15,121 bases of DNA from Alphaproteobacteria bacterium (GCA_017632555.1 JAGBRF010000086.1:1-15121); one strand, 5' to 3'. Positions 1 to 7,775 are shown, counted from the stretch's first letter. The notes: generated by a model from the letters alone, not told the origin. Numbers and translations: made by a program.

Positions 1-20
1 GTAAATGTTGGAATAGACAT
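1..20 (-). CDS. rpsB: Start of a gene, probably 30S ribosomal protein S2 (partial)
   Basis: Only the first seven residues lie in the window: an ATG at 20-18 reads MSIPTFT toward position 1. A good Shine-Dalgarno (AAAGGA on the minus strand, 28-33) sits 7 nt upstream. The identification is an inference. Many alphaproteobacterial S2 proteins begin with a similar short stretch (Met-Ala-Leu-Pro-x-Phe-Thr/Ser, then MRQLLEAG), the upstream promoter is near-perfect as expected for a ribosomal protein gene, and I recall rpsB lying close to dnaE in some Rhodospirillales. S2 is a small-subunit protein needed for initiation, usually transcribed with tsf. Seven residues cannot prove this. That a gene starts here is much safer than its name. 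Confidence 0.45.
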
Positions 21-139
21 TATAAAATCCTTTCTTTTCCAGTTAAAACCTCTGCAGACTTAAAGAATTTAGGAACCTACCTAAACACCGGAACGATTTA
101 CGGAACTCCCGCAAAGCGCATGGTTTGCATGTGAAATAG
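21..139 (-). promoter_or_regulatory. Possibly structured 5' leader of the rpsB-like gene
   Basis: About 119 nt lie between the predicted transcription start (near 139) and the start codon at 20. Two small hairpins are visible: GCAAA/TTTGC at 111-115 and 124-128, and a 6-bp stem at 68-73 and 80-85 with a 6-nt loop. The hexamer GTTCCG is also repeated in direct orientation 6 nt apart on the minus strand. Genes for ribosomal proteins, S2 included, often carry autoregulatory leaders that bind the product. Whether this is one is inference, because the stems are short and no known motif was recognised. Confidence 0.35.
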
Positions 140-145
140 GACTTT

Positions 146-174
146 TTTATATACGATTCGTTATCGTTTGTCAA
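146..174 (-). promoter_or_regulatory. Near-consensus sigma70 promoter for the rpsB-like gene
   Basis: Read on the minus strand, a perfect -35 TTGACA (169-174) is followed after exactly 17 nt by TATAAA (146-151), five of six matches to the -10 consensus. Initiation is expected near 139. It lies just past the stop of the Cys-rich gene and points at the gene starting at 20. Such a strong promoter suits a highly expressed translation gene. Confidence 0.8.
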
Positions 175-196
175 TAAGAAAGTTTTGCCAACAGAC

Positions 197-3100
197 TTAT
201 TTTACGTAAGTACAATATCCGAGTGCGTCATCAGAAGTATCACTGGAATCGTTTGGATTAAACTGACGATTCGAAGTACACTTTGCACATTCCCTTCTAT
301 ATGTCAGTTTAGAGCTTGCCTTAGAATCACTGCACCCTGTACAATTCATGTTTTCATTTCTGAAATATCCGCTTGGACACTTCCATACACAATACGTTTT
401 ACCATTATAGGCCATCATTTCACGGTCAGGACACTTATCAGAACATGATGAACTGTCGTATGTCTGATATTTCATAACATCATTACAAGCTTTACATGCT
501 TTATCATCTGTCGCATAGAATCCTGTTGTACATGTCTTGTGGCAACTACCATCTGCTTGAACAATTTCATTGTCTTCACAGGCTTTAGTACATTTTCCGT
601 TTACCATCTTACGATTTGGACATTTATCACATTCATCTTTAGATGTGTCTTTTGCATTTTTATCTCCACAAACCGTACAATTCAAGTTGGCGTTTCTGAA
701 ATATCCGCTTGGACACTGCCATACACAATACTTGACACCTTGATAGGTTCTTATTTCACGATCAGAGCAAGAATCTGTACATTCAGCATCATCATATGAT
801 TCATATTTCATCACATCGGTACAAGATTGACAAGATCCTGTATCCTTTGCGTAGAATTTTCCAACGCCGCAACCTTTGACGCATTTTCCGTCCGAAGAAA
901 CCTTACGATTACCGCAGCTGTTACATTCTTCATCGCTTGCAGCAATTCCAACAGAATCATCGTTACAGGAAGAACATCCGCCGGAAGAGTTCCGATAGTA
1001 TCCGGAATCACAAGCTCTGACACATTTTCCATTACTATCTATTTGCCGCACTATACCGGAAGTGCTACAACTTAAACAATCATCTTCGGTTTCTGCATCT
1101 ATTGCATCATTTGTAGAACACGATACACAACTACCGCTGGAATTCATAAATTTACCGGATCCACATGCTTTGACACACTTACCGTTAGCTAAAAATCTGC
1201 GCGGATTTTCGGTGGTGTTACATTTTGAACATTCTTCCGCATTTGAGTTGAATGAGCTGCCATTAGAACAATCTTTGCAATATAAACCACCATCCAAAAT
1301 TTCAAAGAATTGACCGGTCGGACACCTTCCGCTTTCCGGAATACACCAATCACCAATCATAATACGACTGCTTCCTTGTGTATTGCAATAATCCCAGTGC
1401 TCTGCCGGTGTTTTAGCATAGGTATTGGACGAACAATCTACACAAGCACCGTTCGCCGAGTTTTGGAATTGACCGGCAGCACATGTAGCAGGTGCACATT
1501 TTCCGTTTATCATTTGGCGCGGATAAGACGTATTATCACACTTACTGCAATCTTCGGTTTCATAAAGCGTGTATGGGTTGGGATCAGAACAACCTTCACA
1601 ATAACCTGTTGATGCTTTAAAAGTTCCATTAGGACAAGTTACTGGAGCACACCAACCGATGGCTTGTCCACTTGGAATATGTCTTGGATAACCGACTTTG
1701 GCACAACTGGCGCAACTGTAATCCGTTGATATAAACCGAGCATGGCCTGAACAGCTGCGGCAAACATGCCATCCGTCCGCCTGCAAGAATTCACCATCTG
1801 CACATCCGGAACAAACATTCGAATTGCCATAATTATCGGATGCCATAAAGTAACGTTTCTTTGTGCTGTCACAAACGGCACATTCGGCCTCTGATTCAAC
1901 AACATAGCTACCACCACCTGCACAATTGATGCAGGCACCTTCTATACCTCTGAACTGACCGGGCGGACAAGCATTTATGATGCAATAACCGCCATCATTC
2001 ATTCTGCGATTCGAACATTTGCTGGTACATTCGCTTGGGTCATTCGGAATATATTTGTTGGAATCGGAACAGTCAATGCAATTACCACTAGCGGAATCTC
2101 TGAAAGAACCGGTGGAACATTTTACTTTGCAACGATTAGCACCGGTACCAACCACTTCACGATTGGGGCAGGCTTCACATTCTGCGTTATCATACGGTGT
2201 GAAGGAGCCGGGGTCCAAACAATCAATACATGACTTTGAGTTTCCATCCCGGAAGGTTCCGGTGGGGCATGGTGGCGAACAAGTATTACCAATCATCGAA
2301 TACCCCGGACAATTTGTACATTCGGCCGGATTATCCGGAACAAACGCACGACCTTCCTCACAAGTCAAACACAAATGATCTGTACCAACATAGCCATGGA
2401 TTGACCCTTCCGGACAATTTCCATCGAATTGGCATAAACCTTTGTTGTTCACCCATCTGTTATAACCCCAATTTTTGCAATTTTCACAACTCTCTTTGGA
2501 AACAGGTTCTTTCTGTCCGCCGTTGGAACAATGTGTGCAGTTGCCGTTTTTGTTTTGGAAATATCCGTCCGGACAACGACATTGTTCATTGATACATGCT
2601 TTGTATAATCCGGTGCATTCATCTGCATTTTCGCAACAATCGCTTAATTTCGGTTGAATACATTGATGTCCGTTATCCGGGCAACAATTTGTCGATGTAC
2701 CGTTACAATTAACAATGACAACATATTCGCTGTCGCAATGTTCCGGTTCGTCACCGCCCGATCCGCTACCGCCTTCGGCTTCTTCCGTTTCGCCGGTGGA
2801 TTTCATTTCGTTGTTGTAGAACAAGAAATAATCGCCCATCGGCGCACATTCGGATATCGGTTCTTCCGGATTATCAATCGGCGTCAAATATTGCAATGAT
2901 GTATAAACACCAATCATGTTTAACAGATTCTGACAAATCCGCTTTCTGACGTTATAAACGGAAATACCAAATTCGTTTTCCCACCAAACAACCTTTTTTC
3001 CAAAGGTTCCGCCCGATGTATCATTATCCGTAAATTCATTCAGATTCGGCTCGATATTATAAAAATTCACTTGTTCCATAACAACAAGGGCGCGTCTTTG

Positions 3101-3253
3101 TCCGCCTTCCGCCAACACATTGGCACGTTGCTTATCCATACTGATATTGACAATAATCACACCGACAACGGACAAAATAGCCGTAACGCCCATAACAAGC
3201 AACAGCTCCATCATGCTTTTTCCGCCATCGAGTGACTTTTTAAAAAATTTCAT
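197..3253 (-). CDS. Giant Cys-rich protein with type IV prepilin-like N terminus
   Basis: The product is 1018 residues. A short basic leader ends in Gly10-Gly11, then K12-S-M-M-E16 and a hydrophobic stretch (about 17-36). Cleavage after Gly11 would put Glu at +5, the hallmark of prepilins and pseudopilins processed by PilD-type peptidase, so the helix would anchor the protein in the membrane or a pilus-like assembly. Residues about 37-150 form a small non-repetitive domain, followed by a Gly/Ser/Glu-rich linker (about 153-169). From about 206 to the C terminus run about 16 modules of about 50 residues of the type C-x2-G-x-F-R..G-x-C-x2-C..EC-x2-C. I count about 103 cysteines, mostly as CxxC pairs, resembling eukaryotic furin/TNFR-like Cys-rich repeats in pattern only. 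It is likely extracytoplasmic and disulfide-bonded. The start was set at ATG 3253 (AAAAGGGG 6 nt upstream); an in-frame TTG at 3301 lies inside the -35 box. The exact function is unknown. Adhesin or surface fibre is inference. Confidence 0.9.
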   Translation of the reverse strand: MKFFKKSLDGGKSMMELLLVMGVTAILSVVGVIIVNISMDKQRANVLAEGGQRRALVVMEQVNFYNIEPNLNEFTDNDTSGGTFGKKVVWWENEFGISVYNVRKRICQNLLNMIGVYTSLQYLTPIDNPEEPISECAPMGDYFLFYNNEMKSTGETEEAEGGSGSGGDEPEHCDSEYVVIVNCNGTSTNCCPDNGHQCIQPKLSDCCENADECTGLYKACINEQCRCPDGYFQNKNGNCTHCSNGGQKEPVSKESCENCKNWGYNRWVNNKGLCQFDGNCPEGSIHGYVGTDHLCLTCEEGRAFVPDNPAECTNCPGYSMIGNTCSPPCPTGTFRDGNSKSCIDCLDPGSFTPYDNAECEACPNREVVGTGANRCKVKCSTGSFRDSASGNCIDCSDSNKYIPNDPSECTSKCSNRRMNDGGYCIINACPPGQFRGIEGACINCAGGGSYVVESEAECAVCDSTKKRYFMASDNYGNSNVCSGCADGEFLQADGWHVCRSCSGHARFISTDYSCASCAKVGYPRHIPSGQAIGWCAPVTCPNGTFKASTGYCEGCSDPNPYTLYETEDCSKCDNTSYPRQMINGKCAPATCAAGQFQNSANGACVDCSSNTYAKTPAEHWDYCNTQGSSRIMIGDWCIPESGRCPTGQFFEILDGGLYCKDCSNGSSFNSNAEECSKCNTTENPRRFLANGKCVKACGSGKFMNSSGSCVSCSTNDAIDAETEDDCLSCSTSGIVRQIDSNGKCVRACDSGYYRNSSGGCSSCNDDSVGIAASDEECNSCGNRKVSSDGKCVKGCGVGKFYAKDTGSCQSCTDVMKYESYDDAECTDSCSDREIRTYQGVKYCVWQCPSGYFRNANLNCTVCGDKNAKDTSKDECDKCPNRKMVNGKCTKACEDNEIVQADGSCHKTCTTGFYATDDKACKACNDVMKYQTYDSSSCSDKCPDREMMAYNGKTYCVWKCPSGYFRNENMNCTGCSDSKASSKLTYRRECAKCTSNRQFNPNDSSDTSDDALGYCTYVK
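329..496 (-). repeat. 3' copy of a recent 336-bp-offset module duplication
   Basis: Residues 920-975 of the Cys-rich protein match residues 808-863 at about two thirds of positions, with every cysteine kept. The DNA is nearly identical over 339-395 compared with 675-731. The offset of 336 bp is exactly 112 codons, about two modules. Confidence 0.8.
665..832 (-). repeat. 5' copy of the module duplication
   Basis: This is the partner of the copy at 329-496, encoding residues 808-863. Both contain DVMKY, SDRE/PDRE and the stretch YCVW-x-CPSGYFRN. A duplication of two modules in one step explains why the distance is two periods and not one. Confidence 0.8.
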
Positions 3254-3259
3254 AATAAA

Positions 3260-3267
3260 CCCCTTTT
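3260..3267 (-). promoter_or_regulatory. Shine-Dalgarno that fixes the Cys-rich gene start
   Basis: AAAAGGGG on the minus strand ends 6 nt before ATG 3253. No comparable site precedes the upstream in-frame TTG at 3301. Choosing 3253 also puts the Gly-Gly cleavage site at residues 10-11, a normal prepilin leader length. Confidence 0.75.
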
Positions 3268-3272
3268 CGTAT

Positions 3273-3301
3273 ACTCTATAACACGATGTTATTCTTGTCA
3301 A
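3273..3301 (-). promoter_or_regulatory. Promoter of the Cys-rich gene
   Basis: On the minus strand a perfect -35 TTGACA (3296-3301) is followed after 17 nt by TAGAGT (3273-3278), four of six matches to the -10 consensus. Transcription would start near 3266 and leave a leader of only about 13 nt, just enough for the Shine-Dalgarno. Its -35 lies 6 bp from that of the divergent promoter, so the two may share a regulator or compete. Confidence 0.55.
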
Positions 3302-3307
3302 TAGTTA

Positions 3308-3336
3308 TTGAAACTTTTTTATTTTTATGTTATAAT
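3308..3336 (+). promoter_or_regulatory. Consensus sigma70 promoter of the 173-residue gene
   Basis: TTGAAA (3308-3313), a 17-nt spacer and a perfect TATAAT (3331-3336) on the plus strand. Initiation is expected near 3343, giving a leader of about 35 nt before ATG 3378. Confidence 0.8.
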
Positions 3337-3377
3337 AGTACCAGTAAGTTAAAGAAAGTTTAACAAGGAGGTATGTT

Positions 3378-3899
3378 ATGGAAAAAAATATTTTTACGGA
3401 CGAACGGGGACGCAAAGTCAAAACCGAACATCGAACGGAAGATGGTACTTTGGCTTATGTGAATGAATATTTTTACGAGGGAAAAGATAAAACACCCGTA
3501 TCCGGTTTTCAAACACACTATCATGACAACGGAAAAGTCGCCATAGAACGTGATGCCGTTTATTCAAAGGCCATAAAAGCTATGGTTTTCACACGGGAAA
3601 GAATTTTCGATGAAACCGGTGATATAACGCAGGAAATTTGTTTTGATAAAAAAACGGGCGTAAAGACAAAGGAAAAGATATTCAAAAGAAACAAATCCGG
3701 TTATCTTTTTGCACACCGCAGAACATTTGAAGCAGACGGTTCTACGCCAAAAACAGATGATATTTGCATTGCTTTGGCGGGCAGTTTGATTTCCATCAAT
3801 GATTCGGCATTAAAAGATTTCGTAAGCAAATTGGATAATCCGTTTAAAAAAGAAATCGACCAAAAAGCACGTTTCTTTGCACAAGCAAAAACTCGTTAA
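3378..3899 (+). CDS. Hypothetical protein, 173 residues, with one YwqK/MORN-2-like motif
   Basis: This is the only convincing plus-strand gene. It has its own promoter and a very strong Shine-Dalgarno (AAGGAGG, 3365-3371, 6 nt before ATG). The product is hydrophilic and Lys-rich with no signal peptide or membrane segment, so it is probably cytoplasmic. The first two thirds alternate short beta-like stretches with charged turns; HYHDNGKVAIERD near residue 47 resembles the YYxNGxxxxE pattern of YwqK/MORN-2 repeats, though that is weak evidence. The last third (about 130-173) looks helical and ends in KTR. It is divergent from the Cys-rich prepilin-like gene, which hints at a link, but no function can be named. 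Its TAA (3897-3899) overlaps the dnaE stop codon on the other strand. Confidence 0.85.
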   Translation: MEKNIFTDERGRKVKTEHRTEDGTLAYVNEYFYEGKDKTPVSGFQTHYHDNGKVAIERDAVYSKAIKAMVFTRERIFDETGDITQEICFDKKTGVKTKEKIFKRNKSGYLFAHRRTFEADGSTPKTDDICIALAGSLISINDSALKDFVSKLDNPFKKEIDQKARFFAQAKTR

Positions 3900-6800
3900 A
3901 TTTGCTTTATTTGACGAATACCGGGCGTTGCGTTTAATGCAGCGATTGTTTCGGTTGCCAAGGTGTATCCGTTCGGTAATTTAATTTCCACTTGATAATC
4001 ACCGGATTGAACCACAATAAAAGCGGTTCCGCGTCCTTTTTTATCCGCATCCAACACTTGTTTTATTTTGGGCAAACAAGACGAATCTTCAACATAAATC
4101 ATTGCCGCTTCGGACATCCGAGCCACAACATCGGCCAAATATTCAACGCTTTGTACCGTTGCCCGCACATCACCTTCTTCATTCAAATCGGCCACCAATG
4201 TGACAATCAACGGTTTGCCGGATTCCAACATTTCCCGGCTTTGAGTCAGCGTTTCGGAAAAACACAAAGCTTCAAAAGTACCGACCGTATCAGAACCGGT
4301 AATAAAGGCAAACTTTTTACCGCTTTTTTGACTGATTCTTTCGCGTTTTTCGTTGATAATACATGCTATACGCAACCGCGCCGATTTGGCACTTTTTACC
4401 AACGGTTCTATTTCACTTGTCAAGTTGACGCGCAAGCGTTCAAAATTGCCTTCGTATGCGTCCAACGGGTGCGCAGACAAATAAAATCCGACGGCTTGAC
4501 GTTCCATTTCCAATTTTTCCATTTCCGGAAAGTCGGGAACTTCGGTCATACGCAATTCTTCAAAGGCCGCTTCGCCACCGAAAAGCGATGCTTGTGAGCT
4601 TTCTTTTGCTCGTTGCAAACTGGCGGAATGTTGCCCCATTTTTTCAACATTGGCCAACAGTTTGGCACGGTTTTTATCCAAGCAATCAAAAGCCCCTGCT
4701 TTGATTAAACTTTCCAAGCAACGTTTATTCATTACGGTCGGACCGGAACGGGCAATAAAGTCTTGAATGGACTTATACGGGCCATTCTTTTCACGTTCGG
4801 CGACCAATTCTTCAATAGCACCGTCACCCACGTTTTTCAACGCCGCCGTTGCATAACGAATAGCACCGTCTTCCACCGTAAAATTGACGCATGATTTATT
4901 TATATCCGGCGGTAAAATCTTGATACCCATTTGTGTAATTTCACGTTTGAAGAAACCCAATTTATCCGTGTCGATTTTATCCAAAGTCATTGTGGCGGCC
5001 ATAAATTCCACCGGATAATGCGCTTTCAAATATGCCGTTTGATAGGAAACAAAGGCATACGCCGCCGCATGCGATTTGTTAAAGCCGTAACTGGCAAATT
5101 TTTCCATCAATTCGAAAATTTCAACGGCTTTTTCTTCTGCAACGCCCTTCTTTTTAGCGCCTTCGATAAAGACGGCCTTTTGTTGTTGCATTACGTCAAA
5201 TTTCTTTTTACCCATAGCACGCCGCAACAAATCGGCACCACCCAAACTGAACCCGGCCAACACCTGAGCAATTTGCATAACCTGTTCCTGATAAATCATA
5301 ATGCCATAGGTTTCTTTTAAGATATTTTCCAACAACGGATGCAAATAATCAGGTTGTTCCAATCCGTGCTTACGTGCAATATAGGACGGAATGTTGCCCA
5401 TCGGTCCCGGACGATACAAAGCCACAATAGCGACAATATCTTCAATCTTATCGGGCTTCATATCTTTCAAAATTTTGCGCATACCGGCACTTTCAAGCTG
5501 GAACACACCGGACGTGTCCGCATCACCCAGTAATTTGAACGTGTCAGGATCGTCCAAAGGAATGTTGCTTAAATCAAATTCTATACCGCGCAACTTTAAC
5601 AAATCCATTGTTTTCGCCAACGTGGTTAAAGTCTTTAATCCCAAAAAGTCAAATTTAATCAAGCCGGTGGATTCAACGTATTTCATGTTGTATTGAGTCA
5701 CCGGCATATCCGATGACGGATCTTTATAAATCGGCAAAATTTCATCCAACGGGAAACGCCCGATAACAACACCGGCGGCGTGCGTAGAAGTGTTACGATA
5801 TAACCCTTCCAACTGCAAAGCAATGTCCAACAAATGTTTAATTTGGGGTTCGTTTTTGGCCTCTACTTCAAAAGCCGGTTCAACATCCAATGCTTTTTGC
5901 AGAGTATAAGGTTTTCCTTTTTCGTCCATACCGTTTGGCACTAATTTGGACAATCTGTCAACAACGGGATAAGGAATTTGCAAAACACGTCCGACATCAC
6001 GAATAACCGCTTTCGGTTGCAACTGACCAAAGGTAATAATTTGCGCCACGTGGTCAAATCCGTAATGGTCTTGCACATATTTGATACTCTGTTCACGTTT
6101 TTCCTGACAAAAATCAACGTCAAAGTCGGGCATATTCACACGTTCCGGATTCAAGAAACGTTCAAACAACAAATTGAAACGCAATGGGTCAATATCCGTA
6201 ATTGTCAAAGCCCAAGCCACAACGGAACCGGCACCCGAACCACGACCGGGACCGACCGGAATGCCATGTGCTTTTGACCATTGAATAAAGTCCGCAACGA
6301 TTAAAAAATAACCGGGGAAACCCATTTGTTTAATCACGCCCAACTCATATTGCAAACGTTGATTATATTTATCAAATTCATCGGAACGATTTTCCATACG
6401 TTTTGCTAAACCGGCTTCTGCCTTTTCACGCAAAACTTCGTCTTCTGTCTTACCGTGGCAATCGTAACGCGGAAATTCCGGATCATGAAATTCCACCATA
6501 AATCCGCAACGTTTAGCAATTTGCACGGTGTTCTCCAACGCTTCCGGCAAATCGGAAAACAATTCCACCATTTCTTCTTGGCTTTTCAAGTAATGTTCAG
6601 GCGACAAACGCACACGATCGGGCACATCTACGTATGTTTTTTGCCCGATACACATCAAAGCATCGTGCGCTTCGTACATTTCCGGTTTATCATAAAAAGC
6701 TTCGTTTGTTGCAACCAACGGAATATCCAACTCATACGCCAAATCCAAAAAAGCGTGTTCCGTTTTGGCTTCGTCCGGTTCACCGGTTCGGGAAACTTCC

Positions 6801-7333
6801 ATATAAAAACGGTTGCCGAAAGTTTCTTTGAAAAATTGAGCCAATTCTTTGGCTTTATCCATTTTGCCTTGCAAAACATAGCGCCCGATAGGACCCGTTG
6901 CACCACCGGAAAGCAATATCAAACCGCCGTTAAATTCCTTTAATTCTTCTTGCAACAAATGTGGGGTTGTTTGCTTTGTTTCACCCATGTAGTAACGGTC
7001 AAAAAGTTTCAACAAATTTTTATAACCCGCTTCATTTTGCACCAACAAAATAATCTTATCCAAAACCGGATTTATTTCGTTTTCCGGCAAAATCATTTTG
7101 CCTTTTTCAATCGGTTGCTTTAACAACAACTGCGTTCCCAAAATCGGTTGAATACCATTGTCCGGGGCTTCATGGGAAAAATCGATACCGCAACATAAAT
7201 TGCCACTGTCCGTAACCGCCACGGCAGGCATATTCAATTCTTTGACACGCTTGACCAATTTACCCAATTTCATTGCGCCTTCAAGCAATGAATAAGCAGA
7301 ATGTGTTCTTAAATGAATAAACTTCGGTGTCAT
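3896..7333 (-). CDS. dnaE: DNA polymerase III subunit alpha
   Basis: The catalytic subunit of the replicative polymerase, 1145 residues, close to the usual length of about 1160. In order: a PHP domain (about 4-75) with HLRTHSAYS and TDSGNL, where a Ser replaces the metal-binding His of active PHP domains, so no proofreading nuclease is expected here; the palm with GPGRGSGAGS (362-370) and the pair D405/D407 in PDFDVDF, with the third acidic residue D562 in FDFLGLKT; the fingers (about 600-800); an HhH region; a beta-clamp motif QASLF (914-918); and an OB fold (about 985-1065). It acts in the cytoplasm at the fork with clamp, clamp loader and an epsilon exonuclease encoded elsewhere. The ATG overlaps the upstream TGA by 4 nt (ATGA, 7330-7333), so translation is probably coupled to the small membrane protein gene. 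All key residues look intact. Confidence 0.98.
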   Translation of the reverse strand: MTPKFIHLRTHSAYSLLEGAMKLGKLVKRVKELNMPAVAVTDSGNLCCGIDFSHEAPDNGIQPILGTQLLLKQPIEKGKMILPENEINPVLDKIILLVQNEAGYKNLLKLFDRYYMGETKQTTPHLLQEELKEFNGGLILLSGGATGPIGRYVLQGKMDKAKELAQFFKETFGNRFYMEVSRTGEPDEAKTEHAFLDLAYELDIPLVATNEAFYDKPEMYEAHDALMCIGQKTYVDVPDRVRLSPEHYLKSQEEMVELFSDLPEALENTVQIAKRCGFMVEFHDPEFPRYDCHGKTEDEVLREKAEAGLAKRMENRSDEFDKYNQRLQYELGVIKQMGFPGYFLIVADFIQWSKAHGIPVGPGRGSGAGSVVAWALTITDIDPLRFNLLFERFLNPERVNMPDFDVDFCQEKREQSIKYVQDHYGFDHVAQIITFGQLQPKAVIRDVGRVLQIPYPVVDRLSKLVPNGMDEKGKPYTLQKALDVEPAFEVEAKNEPQIKHLLDIALQLEGLYRNTSTHAAGVVIGRFPLDEILPIYKDPSSDMPVTQYNMKYVESTGLIKFDFLGLKTLTTLAKTMDLLKLRGIEFDLSNIPLDDPDTFKLLGDADTSGVFQLESAGMRKILKDMKPDKIEDIVAIVALYRPGPMGNIPSYIARKHGLEQPDYLHPLLENILKETYGIMIYQEQVMQIAQVLAGFSLGGADLLRRAMGKKKFDVMQQQKAVFIEGAKKKGVAEEKAVEIFELMEKFASYGFNKSHAAAYAFVSYQTAYLKAHYPVEFMAATMTLDKIDTDKLGFFKREITQMGIKILPPDINKSCVNFTVEDGAIRYATAALKNVGDGAIEELVAEREKNGPYKSIQDFIARSGPTVMNKRCLESLIKAGAFDCLDKNRAKLLANVEKMGQHSASLQRAKESSQASLFGGEAAFEELRMTEVPDFPEMEKLEMERQAVGFYLSAHPLDAYEGNFERLRVNLTSEIEPLVKSAKSARLRIACIINEKRERISQKSGKKFAFITGSDTVGTFEALCFSETLTQSREMLESGKPLIVTLVADLNEEGDVRATVQSVEYLADVVARMSEAAMIYVEDSSCLPKIKQVLDADKKGRGTAFIVVQSGDYQVEIKLPNGYTLATETIAALNATPGIRQIKQI

Positions 7334-7743
7334 CTTTCAATCTTCCCGTATAAAAAAAGCCACAAGACAAGGGCGTATATCGAAAAACAACAAACCCACC
7401 CGAAAAATTCGGAAATGTCATACTCTGCGCCTACAAAAAAGGCCATTGAAATAACCATAAAAATGGCAGTATAAACAGCATAAAAAATGATATACTTTTT
7501 AAGCAAATCCATTTTTCCCGAAAAGTATAAATACAGGAAAACCACAAAGGCAAAAAGTAATCCCAACAAAGCATAAGCGAATCTGCCGCTTGTTTTTACT
7601 TGCAAAAGACCGAATGCGATGGCCGTCCAACCGCTGTAAACAGCTTGAATGCTTATCCCCACCATTCGCGCACATAAAATCGGAATCAAGCCCAAAGCGA
7701 CATAACTCAAAACGTAAAGTGTTTTATTGACTATATTATTCAT
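7330..7743 (-). CDS. Small membrane protein, four TM segments, upstream of dnaE
   Basis: The product is 137 residues and unrecognised. Four hydrophobic segments can be seen at roughly residues 9-27, 34-68 (one long or two short), 78-103 and 109-131, with a basic linker (SGKMDLLKK) in the middle and GKIER at the end, so it is an inner-membrane protein. I chose ATG 7743; an in-frame TTG at 7755 gives four more residues but lies in the leader hairpin. The Shine-Dalgarno (GGGA) is weak. It is the first gene behind a good promoter and overlaps dnaE by ATGA, so dnaE expression may depend on its translation. No function can be inferred from sequence. Confidence 0.82.
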   Translation of the reverse strand: MNNIVNKTLYVLSYVALGLIPILCARMVGISIQAVYSGWTAIAFGLLQVKTSGRFAYALLGLLFAFVVFLYLYFSGKMDLLKKYIIFYAVYTAIFMVISMAFFVGAEYDISEFFGWVCCFSIYALVLWLFLYGKIER

Positions 7744-7750
7744 TTTCGGT

Positions 7751-7775
7751 CCCAAACAAATGTCTTTCGTTTGGG
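7751..7775 (-). promoter_or_regulatory. Hairpin at the 5' end of the TM-dnaE transcript
   Basis: On the minus strand CCCAAACGAA and TTTGTTTGGG can pair over 10 bp (one G-U) around a 5-nt loop, AGACA. The 3' arm runs into the weak GGGA Shine-Dalgarno. No T tract follows, so it is not a standard terminator. The predicted transcription start (near 7770) falls inside the 5' arm, so whether the full stem forms in RNA depends on the true start site. Confidence 0.35.

Larger units (their letters stand above)
212..2638 (-). repeat. Tandem Cys-rich modules, about 50 codons each
   Basis: In the protein, the module-opening cysteines fall at about residues 228, 279, 329, 379, 429, 484, 540, 591, 644, 697, 748, 795, 847, 908 and 959, with a degenerate half module near 892. 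The period is 45-56 residues, roughly 150 bp. A typical module carries six cysteines (C-x12-CxxC-x13-CxxC-x9-12-C, then 3-4 residues to the next). The modules have diverged at the DNA level except near the 3' end of the gene, so most are old and the last ones recent. Confidence 0.85.

Noticed and set aside
98..130. 10-residue leader peptide (ATG at 130) in the rpsB-like leader
   Set aside because: It has no Shine-Dalgarno and no runs of a single regulatory amino acid; an 11-codon frame is expected by chance.
185..2899. Plus-strand open frames opposite the Cys-rich gene
   Set aside because: They are short, overlap each other, lack ribosome binding sites, and follow from the repeats on the coding strand.
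3254..3301. Upstream extension of the Cys-rich gene to a TTG at 3301
   Set aside because: The TTG is part of the -35 TTGACA of its promoter, and the ATG at 3253 has a good Shine-Dalgarno and a normal prepilin leader. The same trap occurs at uvrD (TTG 12447).
3992..6943. Plus-strand open frames opposite dnaE, the longest being 201 codons
   Set aside because: They are antisense shadows of an intact, fully recognisable dnaE and resemble no family.
7109..7333. Active PHP nuclease in DnaE
   Set aside because: The usual metal-binding His of the TDHGN motif is Ser here (TDSGN), so the domain is probably structural only.
7751..7775. Intrinsic terminator of lolD
   Set aside because: The hairpin is stable enough but no T tract follows it on the minus strand, and it overlaps the start of the next transcript.
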